This document shows positions 1 through 11,400 of a DNA stretch of 64,000 bases, piece after piece (positions within the stretch are counted from its first letter, which is position 1; the number at the start of each line of letters is the position of its first letter). The notes beneath the pieces are model-generated. The model was given only the letters and a program-made list of their open reading frames with translations. It did no database searches and had not been told where the DNA came from. Origin of the DNA: Nipponacmea schrenckii (lineage: Eukaryota; Mollusca; Gastropoda; Lottiidae); NCBI GenBank assembly GCA_030562195.1, contig CM060200.1, positions 29,241,023 through 29,305,022 on the forward strand. The letters are read 5' to 3'. The position numbers were made by a program, and so were the translations under genes.

Positions 1-223
1 CCACCGTACGGATAAGATGTAACCAGCTGCCCTCATATTGATCCTGAAACTCCGTTAAATAGATAAAAACATTCGGAAATTGTGAATACAAAATGTACTT
101 TTTAATATTTGGCTTCAAAGAACAAGGGGTTGACGGGATTTCTGGAACTGACACTTTGACTAAGTCTTCATGGAGGCTGCCATCTTGGATTATTAAAATT
201 TCGAAACCAAACAATCGTCCATG
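1..223 (-). CDS. Possible partial exon entering from the left edge (unrecognised)
   Basis: The minus strand is open for 74 codons from the window edge up to a TAG at 224-226. In this AT-rich DNA, where stops are frequent, that is suggestive of coding. The translation includes VSVPEIPSTPCSLKPNI and YEGSWLHLIRTV and has no low-complexity bias. No in-frame ATG lies inside it, so it would be an internal or terminal exon, with a possible acceptor AG next to the TAG. An AAGATGGCAGCC string on the minus strand near 175-187 resembles a YY1-type promoter element, but its ATG opens only a 7-codon frame. I recognise no family. If real, the gene would be divergent from MRPL54, whose ATG lies about 200 bp away. 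Confidence 0.28.
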
Positions 224-427
224 CTATGAACTTGAATTGTATTTTTTTTGATAGAATTCCACAAGGGGTGACAGAGTTGAAATTATGAATACTATTATAA
301 TAAAACTAAATAAAGTTTAGGTCCTTAGAACCAATTTATCTGTGTTTGTAACGTATTAAATTGCATTCACATTTTATACTTTCGTTGCGGTTTGTATCAC
401 AACAACCCTTTCTCAGTGGAGTATAAA

Positions 428-2255
428 ATGGCCTGCCGACTTTTTGTTCGTTTATCTAAAATTGGTAATAGGCACACATGCTCACCATCAAGGGCTTTTC
501 ATGCATCCTCAGATCTAAATGCTAGACCATTGAAAAAAGCTGGAGGTGTGATATTTTATGTTCTTTTTAATGCAAGCATTATTCATTATACTATATAAGT
601 ATAGTACGGTACCTTATAATACCAGGCCTAGGCTACTGAACTAGTACTTTTTAGGCCAACTGTGGTAGACCTGTCTGTGATTGTAGTGAGGGGCTGTCAT
701 CTTGGCACCTATGTTCTAACTAACCAAATGGCCTCAAATTTGGCCAAAATGATCCCGTCATACCAGAAATTGTTTTGGGCAAGTATAAATTCAGGTTCAA
801 TAGTAATAGCACTGTAGCCCACTGGTAGCCTATATTGTCCCATCATGACCATACATGATATAATACAAGCCCAAATATATTATGATGAATGTTTCATTTT
901 TTTTATACCCTACATAATTATGTGGACATATTGTTGGCCCGTTAAAAATAGGTTGTAGCTACAATAGAAGCTACAATTTTTAATGGATTGTGATGAAAAT
1001 GGGTGTGAGCATTGGAATTGATAAGATTTTATTTAGGTATTAACTCGACTAAAGACTTCATCACTCCTGACAGCTGCCAGCGGATGTATGTTACCTTGCC
1101 TGACCAGCTATATTTAACTATTGGGGTTATACTGGCTGGGGGCAAATTGAGTTAAAGTCCCTATATGAACTATGCTTGCCATTCACATACATGTACATTT
1201 ATGAGCGTATAAGGTAGAAATCATTATGTGGTAAAGAGTTTGATGATCATTATTAGTCTTTAAATGACTAAGTGATAATAAAAGCACATAAAAATTGACA
1301 TGAGGTCAAGCTAAGACCAGGCTTTAGTTTTAAATGACAAATTAATTTGCAATTTATCACACCAAATTTCAGTTTTAGTTTATAGAGATAAATTTTGATT
1401 TTCATTTCATTATTTTTCAGATGTGCTTTTATAACATTTTGAAAATCAATTAAAAACACTTAAAAACAAATTGAAAAAAATATAAAAATGAATGGAGTTT
1501 TACGTCCTACTCTTCTGCACCTTATGGGCTAATGAAGACGGGCAACGCCATGCAGTGTGCAATGAGGGAAATTTTGCCAGGACAGCGGCATTAGCCTACT
1601 CTTTTTGCGATTTCCAACTGTCGAGGGATCTTTAACGTGCACAGCCTGTAGCAAACAGGGCCTCGGTTTATTGTCCCATCCGAACGACTAGACGCTTTTT
1701 CCATGTCAGTCCCTCCGACCTGCATCACTGACAAGGGGAAACCAGGCTGAAAAATCCGAAAGTTCATCTCGACCTTTGCCGGGATTGAACCCTGGACCTT
1801 TAGGTTAGCGAGCAAGCGTCTAACCCACTGAGCCACCGCGGCTCCTAAAAACAAATTGAAAGACATGTGTGCAATTGATATCTTAGTGTTTGTCTCAACC
1901 TATCAGGATCTTTTTATTTGTGTATCTGATTATTATTATAATTATACATTGCCATAATGTTTGCACGTTTCTTTAAGGTAAATCTGGACCACAGATAAAG
2001 AAAGTTATTTTAGATGTAGAAACAGACCCCAAAAAACTTGTGACAAAATGTTGTGGTGCAAATATATATGTGGATGGCTCAGATCCAGATCTTAAGCCAG
2101 ACAGTGAATATCCAGATTGGTTGTGGACCTTACGAACAGATCCAACACCTATTCCATTAGAAGAATTAGACCCTGAATCAATACAGTATTGGCAAAAATT
2201 ACGGAAAATAAAAATAAAACAAAAAAATGAAGAATTGAAACGACAGAAGTATTAG
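428..2255 (+). CDS. MRPL54: Mitochondrial large-subunit ribosomal protein L54 (mL54), two exons
   Basis: Exons are 428-545 and 1978-2255. The intron is GT-AG (GTGTGA donor, TTTAAG acceptor) and splits a glycine codon G|GT. The product is 131 aa, close to the usual length of animal mL54. The start is the first ATG, in context AAAATGG. Residues 1-35 are Arg/Ser-rich and basic, as expected of a mitochondrial import sequence. The diagnostic family core follows in exon 2: a GANIYVDGSD block, then KPDSEYPDWLWTLR, then LEELDPESIQYW, and a lysine-rich tail typical of an rRNA-binding ribosomal protein. The role, known from the family, is a structural protein of the mitoribosome large subunit. AATAAA at 2401-2406 is a fitting polyadenylation signal. 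The 1.4 kb intron carries a SINE. The gene converges on PEX11, with 686 bp between the stop codons. Confidence 0.93.
1477..1845 (-). mobile_element. tRNA-derived SINE, full-length copy with 16 bp target-site duplication
   Basis: Read on the minus strand, it starts with GGAGCCGCGGTGGCTCAGTGG (an A-box-like pol III promoter). About 45 bp on comes GGTTCAATCC (B box). A tRNA-unrelated body of about 280 bp follows, ending near GTAAAACTCCATTC and an A/T-rich tail. The 16 bp flanks at 1461-1476 and 1846-1861 are identical (TAAAAACAAATTGAAA), which is direct evidence of retroposition into the MRPL54 intron. The perfect duplication suggests a relatively recent insertion. Related copies lie near 12.2, 16.1, 46.3, 57.8 and 58.0 kb. 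A 91-codon open frame inside it is spurious. Confidence 0.9.
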
Positions 2256-2941
2256 TTGAGGGAGAAATGACTTTTTGTGTCATTGTGTGGTGAAATTTAT
2301 TGATCGATAGAATTAACAAGACAGTATAACAATTTCCATTTTAAAATAATAGTATATAAATACTACTACAAAATTTTATAATTAAAATATCATTAAAAAA
2401 AATAAACCTTTAAATACAAGATTCTTTATTATAAAAATGAAACAAGAAAACCGTTTATAATGACTTATATGAGGCAAAGCAAAATTAACATTTTAGTGTT
2501 GCATTTTCTCATTGGAGATATCCAACAAGCAATGTGGTTGATAGATTGCTAATTGACCAAATGGCGGTCTGAATTATACAGATGACAAGATGGGTTAACA
2601 AGTATAAACTTACTTAAATTAGTCCTAACTTTGTCCCAAATTTGTCAACTTATATAAAATTATATAAAGTTAAGGTCAAAAGACATGCCTCTTGACATTC
2701 AAATTTCTGTCCTCTCCATTGTTATTTTGTGAAGTGTATCAGTGTCAAATGCTTCTCAGGTCCAATAAAGAAAATATAAAAGCAAAATGTCGAGAACAGA
2801 GGTGACTCAATACTATATTATATTACATATCATTATAAAAATTTTATACCTGACAGTTATCTTATGTTAAAGATTACAAAACTTATTAATCTGAAATCAG
2901 TTTGTTATGTGTTAAAAATATATTTTTACATAATGAAGACA

Positions 2942-4988
2942 CTAGGAAGGAACCAGTCTTAATAATGGATTCCATGTAGCAACAATTCCTATAATGGAAG
3001 ATATTGCTCCAACAAGACCCTGAGTACCAGGACTTATAGATATTTTACTCAGAGAGTTTAATGGCAATAAAATATCACAGGAATTCTTTACTAAATCTAA
3101 ACATACTGCTTTGTTTTCTAAAACACATTTCTGCACCAATTCAGAGTTCTTTAATATATTCTTTTGTTTATCCTTGTGGTTGGAGTCACCATTCATATAT
3201 AAACTTCTGTTGAGGTTTGAATTGCGCAAGTTTATTTCATGTAAAAATATATGATAAATATCATAGAAATCTCGAATTAAATTCAGTATCAGACTAACCA
3301 ACCAAAATCTTGCTGAGAGATCTTTCCATTTTCTTTCATCAACATTGGCTACACCAATCCTTCCAGCATATATTATATGATCAAATAGAAGATAACAGGC
3401 TTGGTTAATTTTAGATAGTGTTATTGTTAATTTCCACACTGTATTGGAAATATGAATACTTTTCAAAGCTGCTTGAATGAAGTCAATACTTTTACCAAAG
3501 CGGAGTACTGGAATCAAAAACATAAATATTTTAAAAGTAAGCTTAAATTGTAGTCCGTGGGTGTCTTCATGCTTATTCCTACTTACTAGACCCAAATTTG
3601 GATGAATTCAGCCTAGTTTATTATTGATTTAGAACACATACATTTTCTTGTGGTTGATACTGATGCTTCTAAACTTTTTAACTTCTTCACTAATTCTTCA
3701 CTCTGACCTGTCTTTTGTAAATTCCACCAGACAAATTTAGAACCATACTGACACAATCTGAAAAAAATAAATGTAAAACCGACTTCAATTCAGATATTGT
3801 TTTCATTTTAGTTAAGTTTTATTTACTGTAAGAGTGGTTATTATATGGCAATATACAACCAGTGGTTATTAAATGACATAATAACACCATTGATTATTAG
3901 ATGACATAATAACACCATTGGTTAATAGATGGCATAATACAACCATTGGTAATTAGATGACATAATACAACCATAGGTTAGTAGATAACATAATACAACC
4001 ATTGGTTATTAGATGGCAAAATACAACCATTGGTTATAAGATGACATAATAAATCCATTAGTTATTAGATGACATAGTACAACCATAGGTTATTAGATGA
4101 CATAATACAACCATTGGTTATTAGATGGCAAAATACAACCATTGTTTATTAGATGATATAATAAAACCATTGGTTATTAGATGACATAATAACATAATTG
4201 GTTATTAAATTACATAATAACATCATTGGCCATTAGATGACATAATACAACCATTGGTTATTAGATGACATAATAACATCATTGGTTATTAGATGGCAAA
4301 ATACAACCATTAGTTATTAGCTGACATAATACAACCATTGGATATTAGATGACATAATTCAACCATTGGTTATTAGATGGCAAAATACAACCATTGCTTA
4401 TTAGATGACATAATACAACCATTGGTTATTAGAAGACATAATAACACCATTGGTTATTAGATGAAATAATAACACCATTGGTTACCGTATCAGATGACAT
4501 AATAACACCATTGGTTACCGTATTAGATGACATAATACAACCATTGGTTATTAGATGCCATAATACAACCATTAGTTATTAGATGACATAATACAACCAT
4601 TGGTTATTAGATGTTAAGTGTGATGTAAAGTTTATAGAACACTCCACTGAACTGCTACGGAACTCAACAAATTATTGGAAGGATGGAATTCATCTGTCAG
4701 ACTCCAGGACTGCTAATCTACCCTACCCTACAGATAAATCACAAACACAAAATCTACTTTTTTCCTATAAATAACATAAGGAACATGAACATGACATGAT
4801 ATTTTGACATTTGATTGATGATTTCGATGGGTATATTAGATATAGATCTATCGATATTTGTGGGATATGGCATTATTTACAATTACGTTCTTGCTTGTGT
4901 AGATCTAGTACGTTTACCTGCATAATTTATCTCTACCAGCAGTCTGTGCATTAAACTTGACAACACCAGTAAAGAAATCTGCAGCCAT
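2942..4988 (-). CDS. PEX11: Peroxisomal membrane elongation factor PEX11 (A/B type), three exons
   Basis: Minus-strand exons are 4988-4918 (ATG at 4988-4986), 3757-3642 and 3507-2942 (TAG at 2944-2942). Codons split as AG|A and T|TA, and all junctions are GT-AG. The product is 250 aa, close to vertebrate PEX11A/B. Recognisable blocks in order are RDKLCRLCQYGSKF near the N-terminus, RKLLRFGKSIDFI, CYLLFDHIIYAGRIG, a RFWLVSLILNLIRDFYDI block, and a C-terminal NSCDILLPLNSL followed by a Gly-rich hydrophobic segment (GLVGAISSIIGIV) ending LRLVPS. Proteins of this family insert in the peroxisomal membrane and drive its elongation before fission. Intron 1 contains a large 28 bp minisatellite. The gene is head-to-head with WDR93 (484 bp between start codons), so the two may share a bidirectional promoter. 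Confidence 0.93.
3838..4613. repeat. 28 bp minisatellite in PEX11 intron 1
   Basis: About 27 tandem, mildly diverged copies of a 28 bp unit containing CATAATACAACCATTGG followed by TTATTAGATGA. Variants alternate TACAACC with AACACC, and GACATAA with GGCAAAA. The copies are contiguous with no spacers. It fills most of PEX11 intron 1 and stops abruptly before unique sequence at about 4615. Confidence 0.93.
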
Positions 4989-5472
4989 TTTTAAACTGAA
5001 TTGAATTGAAATGGACTTTGATCTGAAAATTTGACTTATTTATATTAAAGTCATTTATTTAATCTACTTCTAAAAATATTTTTGTTTCTAGAAAAAGACT
5101 GGGGTATCGAGTATTGACGTTGACAATTACCTCCCTTGTATAATATGAATGTGAAGGTCTCTTTTAATTTAACAAAAATTCGGAAAATGTTTTACAAAAA
5201 AATTCGCAGTTTAATTGTTAGTAGAAAATATTTATCATATTCAGTCTATTTATCAACAGGTTTTTTTCCATCCAATTGGAAAAGATTCGTTTTGTTAATT
5301 TGGATCTAGATGCAATTTTATTGAATCTTGGACTAAGGTGAAGGTCTTATTAGATTTGTTTCAAAATGGAGGACTTAGTTACGGAGTTTCCTTCCAAAAA
5401 ATAATTTGTATGATCTTCATCTCACACTCCGTTCTTTGAAATTTTCCCTGCACTGTGAAACAAACCGAAAAA
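4989..5472. promoter_or_regulatory. Shared head-to-head promoter region of PEX11 and WDR93
   Basis: The 484 bp between the two start codons hold no other gene. The divergent arrangement suggests a bidirectional promoter. No TATA box or CpG-rich core stands out by eye, since the stretch is AT-rich. At 5366-5404 a 13-codon upstream frame with a good start context (AAAATGG) precedes the WDR93 start in another frame. It is a candidate translational control element if transcription starts upstream of it. The role is inferred only. Confidence 0.45.
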
Positions 5473-8400
5473 ATGCCTGGGTATTTAAGAAAAAATATTT
5501 CATTCTCTCCTCCTTCATTGGAGAATATTACAGACATTGATATTGAAGATGATTTTTCTGCAGATCCCGACTTGTTACGTGATAAGTTGCCACAGCCATA
5601 CAGAATGATAGATAAAATAATTGACAATGTCGTTGAAAATGCATGGACGTACATATCTAAAGTTGAAGAAAAAAAATTTAAGGAAGTGAATAAAGTTAGA
5701 CCACCAAGTTATGATTGTTCTGTTAAATTGAAATTGGAGGTAGGTCGAAACAACTCAGTCCAGTGACTGTAACCTTTTATTCATAACTTTTTTAGTTTAG
5801 TTTAAATCTACATCTACAATGTAACAAAGGACAAAAATGAAAAAAATTCTCTTTTTTTTTGTATTTAAGACTGTTCTCAAATATAAGAAGAGATATTCAT
5901 AGGACATAATAATATTAGTGTCTTGATATCTTATATTATAAAGTAATGGTGGTTATAAATGTGCTTCTGATAGAACTGAAGACTTTCATCTTTTATATAT
6001 GAAATTTTAGCTCATTTACATAGAAGTTATAGCATAGAATTTTGAATTTTAATGCCTTTTCTTGGTCGATCATTATATCTGCCTAATATATTCTGCATCA
6101 GCCTTTGGACAAATAAATTGAAAAAATTAGAGTAGGCCTATATGCAAGTGCCATTCTGTATTTACTGAATGTGAATTGAATTATATAAATTATGACAGGT
6201 CTTTAATTTCTAATGTGATTTTTTTTTTGACAGAAAGAATATAATGCAACAGGATTATCAGATAGTGTAGATGGTCGATGTGTGTTTATTGGTACATCCA
6301 ATGGTATAATTGTTCTAGATGCCTTGAATCAATCTATCCTTACAGTATGGGAAGAAGAGAAGGTGGATATTGTTCACATCAAATGTCATCTTATTGGTGT
6401 ACAAACTTATTTACTGGTAACAGTTGATGAATTAGGTTTGTTTTGTTTTTTAATATTAAGTTTAAACAACATTCTATTTCTTTGGTACCGTGGGTCAAAA
6501 GGCCTGAAAGTTTTAACTATCCTGCAGTTTTCAAATTCATCAGGTACAAAGATATTAATCACATATTCAAACATATTTTTACACTGCACCTTCAAAGGAA
6601 AAAAACTGCAAAGGAAAAAACTGAAACACAAGAAAATTGAACTGGCAAATGAAACATCAATGAATCTATTATGAAGTAAACTGCTATTTTCTTTCTGAAA
6701 TGTGACCTTTTTTTTTGGTTTAGGTGTTGCCAAGTTGTTTATTTTTCAAGCTGATCACATATTTTTGTTGAAAGTGTTAAATGAACAGGTAAAATGTCTA
6801 CTATATTTCCATTTTCTAAAATTTGGGTTAGTTTTCTTTTTTCTAGTTTGAAGTATATAAAGTTAAATTTTCACAGTTGGTTCCCTAATTTTTTTACAGA
6901 CTTTTTCTATATTTATATCTTAAAAATTTAAAATATGCTCCTTTCTTCTAGGAATCTTCTACTAACAAGATCATTACTTCAAAGTGTGAAGCTTCAGCTG
7001 AAGGGGATTATGTTGGAATTTTTCTTGAAAGTAAGATATTGCATAAGTGTCTCTTATTAAAAGAGTAATATTGATTTTCCTACTAAATCTTTATTGTTTG
7101 ACATGAGTTCTTCTCAAGCTGGAGGTTGTGGATATCAATCATCATCAAGACAGGTATTTTGGAAAACAGCATATGAGGAAAGTAAGAGAACTCCATAAAC
7201 AGGTTTTGTTAATAAAAAAAAACATTTAAAAAAAAATATCTCATGGTTGAACTTATATTGTTGTATTGACATATTTTGCTGTTAAACATCAATCTGTTTG
7301 GAAAGATATTGCATATTTATGAATAAGAATAAAAGTAAGTCTTGCATATTTTTAAGATCCATCAAAAAATGAAACCTGGTTAGAAGTATACAAATTACCA
7401 AGAGATACCTGGTTACGTGAAATAGAGACTGTAGTGGGTGAATTACAGTCTGTAGCTCAGTTAGCTGCCCAGGTAGGCCTACCACTTGTTCTGACACCTA
7501 CTCAATTGTAATATTAGTGGATCTCATCATGTTATTGCATGGAGACAAATTAACAAGCTTTTATGACTACTCTTTAAAACAATATTTATATAAAGGAAAG
7601 AAAGCCAGGGCCATAACAAAATCATAAGTGTTTGTTAAGATGAATATGATTGGTTGATGCTACAGTTGTCTTTCAAAACCATGGAAATAGAATCAAAATG
7701 ACACCCAGTTAAGAAAATAAAAAACTTTAGTGCAAACTTAATACTTAATAATTTTTATATAGTTTTGTAAAAGCTGAGTAATTCTTTAATATTATCCTGT
7801 TTAAGGCTTATTGGAATTCACATGAAAATAATCAGTAAAACTTTCCACAACAGTATGAAGACAATTGTCTATCATCGTTGGTCTCTATTAGTCTTAGAAG
7901 GCAGAAAATTCCTCTATATTTCATAAATGACAGTATTTGTAATTACAGAATCAAGAAGATGTAGAAGCATCAGGTGATAATCAGGTAATTATAACATATG
8001 TATACTTCAGAGAGAAAAAGGCTATATTTATTTTGAGTCAACTAATTTTATTGAATATTATAATATTTTATGTTATTTAGATGATGATTGGTGAGAGGAG
8101 ATCCAGTGTTAAAACACCTCGTACTGTAAGCTATATATATAAATATTTTATTTCTATCAGTATAGCCTTATGCCTATTATTTAAAAAAAATTTAATTTCA
8201 AAATGAAGAGACCAAAGTATATATTGATAAGGATAAGTTCCAGAATTCAAAATAATTTTAGTCTAATATGCATACATTAATGTGAAAATACGAAGATAAG
8301 AAGTAGGCCTAAATTTGATAAGTACTAATTACAACCCATCAAAACAATATTCACAAAAATTTGTTAAGATTTATAAGTATAGGTTTGTATTATTGTTGAG

Positions 8401-11400
8401 TAGGTTGGAGAAAGAAGGCGTTGTTCTATGGGGAATTCTTTAAGTGTGGTTCCTGTAAGTCTCTTATTTTAACATAGAGTTTATCAAATGCAAAATAAAA
8501 TTAATTTGTAACTGTATTTTAATATAAAACAAATTATGAGTATACATTATCTTATGACTGCCTTTCTAGAATAGTATATGATAGTTATAGATTTATATAA
8601 CATTTTATAAAAAATGTTTTCCATCTTCAAAATTTTATCAATGCTACTTTCATTATTATAGCAAGGTGATTGTTCAACAAAAAATAGAAAACATAGAAAA
8701 GGACGAGTAAGCATATTATGTAAATAATATTATCCTTTTGTAGTTGAAAACTTTTTAACTGTTCATATTTAAGTACATGAGTAGTAGTAATATCAACAAA
8801 TCTAGTCTTAATAAATTCATAATTTAATTTTTTTGAGGATTTGATAGAAAACACATTTCAAACGTCTTAATTGTTATTAGGATTATTTCTTAGCCATAGG
8901 GGTGGCTTACTCACTTATCTTTTCAGAAAACAGAGTACTTTTTTTTAATTCTGAGCCTCTTTTGTGCCTTCATCTTTTAGTTCAGCAATTATTTTTCAGG
9001 ATTACTGTAAGGCTAGAAATTAATGCGTCAACAAATTAATGCGACATGGGGTATAGAGACTAAAATGCGAGTACAAATTAATGCGATACGCGATAGGTGT
9101 CGCATTTTTTAATATCATAAAAAAGAAAAGGGTTTCCCGGAATTCTACAAGTGTTTAATGAATGAAGACATGAACAATGATCAAGATTTTATAGTTTAAT
9201 AGTCAAGTGTGAAAATCTTTTGTTTTTGACGTAATTGATTACTAATCAGCTTCAAATTTAGAGATAATTACCTAATTACTTAATCCCACCCAGTCTCAAT
9301 TTAAATACTTGACTGATTCTACCTTTTGTCCATCATATTATTTTATTTTCCTTTTATTCACTTGGAAATATGTATTTAAAATGTCTATACAAATTAATGC
9401 GATCGTGGATAGGTCGCATTTAACGCATTAATTTCTATCTCGCAATAATTTATAGTCTTACAGTAATCAGATTCATTAACAAATAGATCTGGTATATAAT
9501 TTGATATTAAATTGTAGTGACTATTGATTAAATTATTTATGATGGAACATCCCATGTATTATTTTATTTAGCTTTAATTTAATTCATTTATAGAGATTTA
9601 GTTTAGAAGCAAATCATTGCCTTCTTCATTCCAGGCATGACATTGTAGAATTCAGCCTACTTGGGTTGAAATTTGATTAACTTACAACAGTTCTACACAA
9701 TCCTATAAAGAGTTGGTTCTTTACAGTCATTTGTATGGTGAAGATGGCCATACTATTTTCTGTCTGTATCCATTTACAGTGGCTTTGCTAGAATAATGAG
9801 GAAACATGACTTTTTCAAACAATGCAGATAGATCCTTGAATGGCATTTAATAGTTGATACATATAACTAGAAGAAGACTTTATGGATTACAACTATTGTT
9901 TATTAATAAACAATAGTTGTAATCCATAAAGGCTTCTTCTAGTTAAATGCATATAGAGATTTTGGAACCCATGACTAGGTAAATGACATCAAGATTCCTA
10001 TGCTCCAGTTGTAAAGATATATCTCAATGATTCTTTATGATATTTTTAGAATAGAAGTAGTTCACCAAGGCCAGGGACACCTCCCCCTCTTCTGACTTTA
10101 ACCCCAGGCGAAAAACCCACTCCTAAATTTACACCACCATCCTTAGTGATAAAGATACATCCACCCTCACCTATAACAGGTTTGTCAATTTATTTATAAA
10201 AATAATGGATTTCAATTTGATGATTGCAGATATCAATTCTTGATTTATCTATATCAGAAGGATAATCTGATAACAATGGAATATTTAAAAAAGAAATTAT
10301 TTCTGTCTGACTAATTTTTTTCAGCTTGTACAACTACATCATTACAATCAGCATGTCAGAAAGTAGACTCTGGTGAAGTTATTGGTACCGGACAATATCA
10401 TATTTTATCAGGATCTCATCTTGATCTACGTGATGCCATGTTTAATCATTTAAATGAAAAACTCCTTCCTTATCTAAAAGATGATGATGAAAAAGAGGCG
10501 GAAGTGATGTAAGTTTATACATAATATAGATTTTACTTCATTCAAATTATTACCATTTTCTAACTAAGAATAATTTTGAAAGGTATGATTAGTAGCTCAT
10601 TGGTTGATCATACCAAAAGAGGCATTTAATTCATAAATAATTCTCCTTATAAATGTAATAAATCTATGTGTGATTTTTTTTATTATGCCATTAAAAAAAA
10701 AAGTGTAAAATTTGCTTCTTTACCCATCAATTTTTCAGTCAGCCTACATTTCATTTTGTACCAAGTAGTAGATTATCACCCATTGGTTTAGAACAGCCAT
10801 CACAAACTGGTAAACCAACAAGTATTATAGTATGGTGGACTGGAGAAACAAATATTAAACATTACTCTTTATTAAAAACAGGAAAAGGTAATGTACCACA
10901 TTAGTAGGCCTCTGTTGTAAACTATGACCAATTTAGTTGCATTTTGTGTGAAATTCAAAATATTTGTTTTCGATGAGTAAGGACATGTTAGACTTAAAAA
11001 AAATTTATAGATCAATACTACTGTTAACGAGTTCAGAACGTGAATTTGGAAAAACCATCACACAGTAGCACAGGTTCATATGCAAAAATGTAAATAATGT
11101 ATTCATGAGCCACTTTCCCATAACAACAATGACGTCGTTTTTTGTTGACAACTCAATTAATTATATTGTAAATTTAAATTTTCAATCTTTCATCACATAA
11201 ACGTGATATCCATGTGAAATAAAATAAAGTTTTATTATCTAGATCTTAATTCTTACAAGCAATGATATTTAAAGAAGGCACAAAGTGGCTGGCATCAAAA
11301 TGAAAGCCATTCTCCCGTGGAGAAAGGGATATGAAAAAATAAACAAAACATGTGTGTATCGATAGTAGTGATAAAAAGGGTCCTTAATTGTGCTTATGTA

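Noticed and set aside
1797..1845. tRNA gene on the minus strand
   Set aside because: It has A and B boxes but cannot form a full cloverleaf with acceptor pairing. It continues into a SINE body and has target duplications.
3838..4613. 28 bp repeats that superficially resemble CRISPR repeats (also 63222-64000, 29 bp)
   Set aside because: The units are directly contiguous, with no spacers, and the context is an animal nuclear genome with introns.
5366..5404. ATG at 5366 as the WDR93 start
   Set aside because: Frame closes after 13 codons and is not in register with the conserved exon 1. The ATG at 5473 gives the full frame.
9864..9945. Conventional microRNA hairpin
   Set aside because: No terminal loop and almost perfect pairing over the whole length, unlike animal pre-miRNAs. 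Better explained as a palindrome or foldback.
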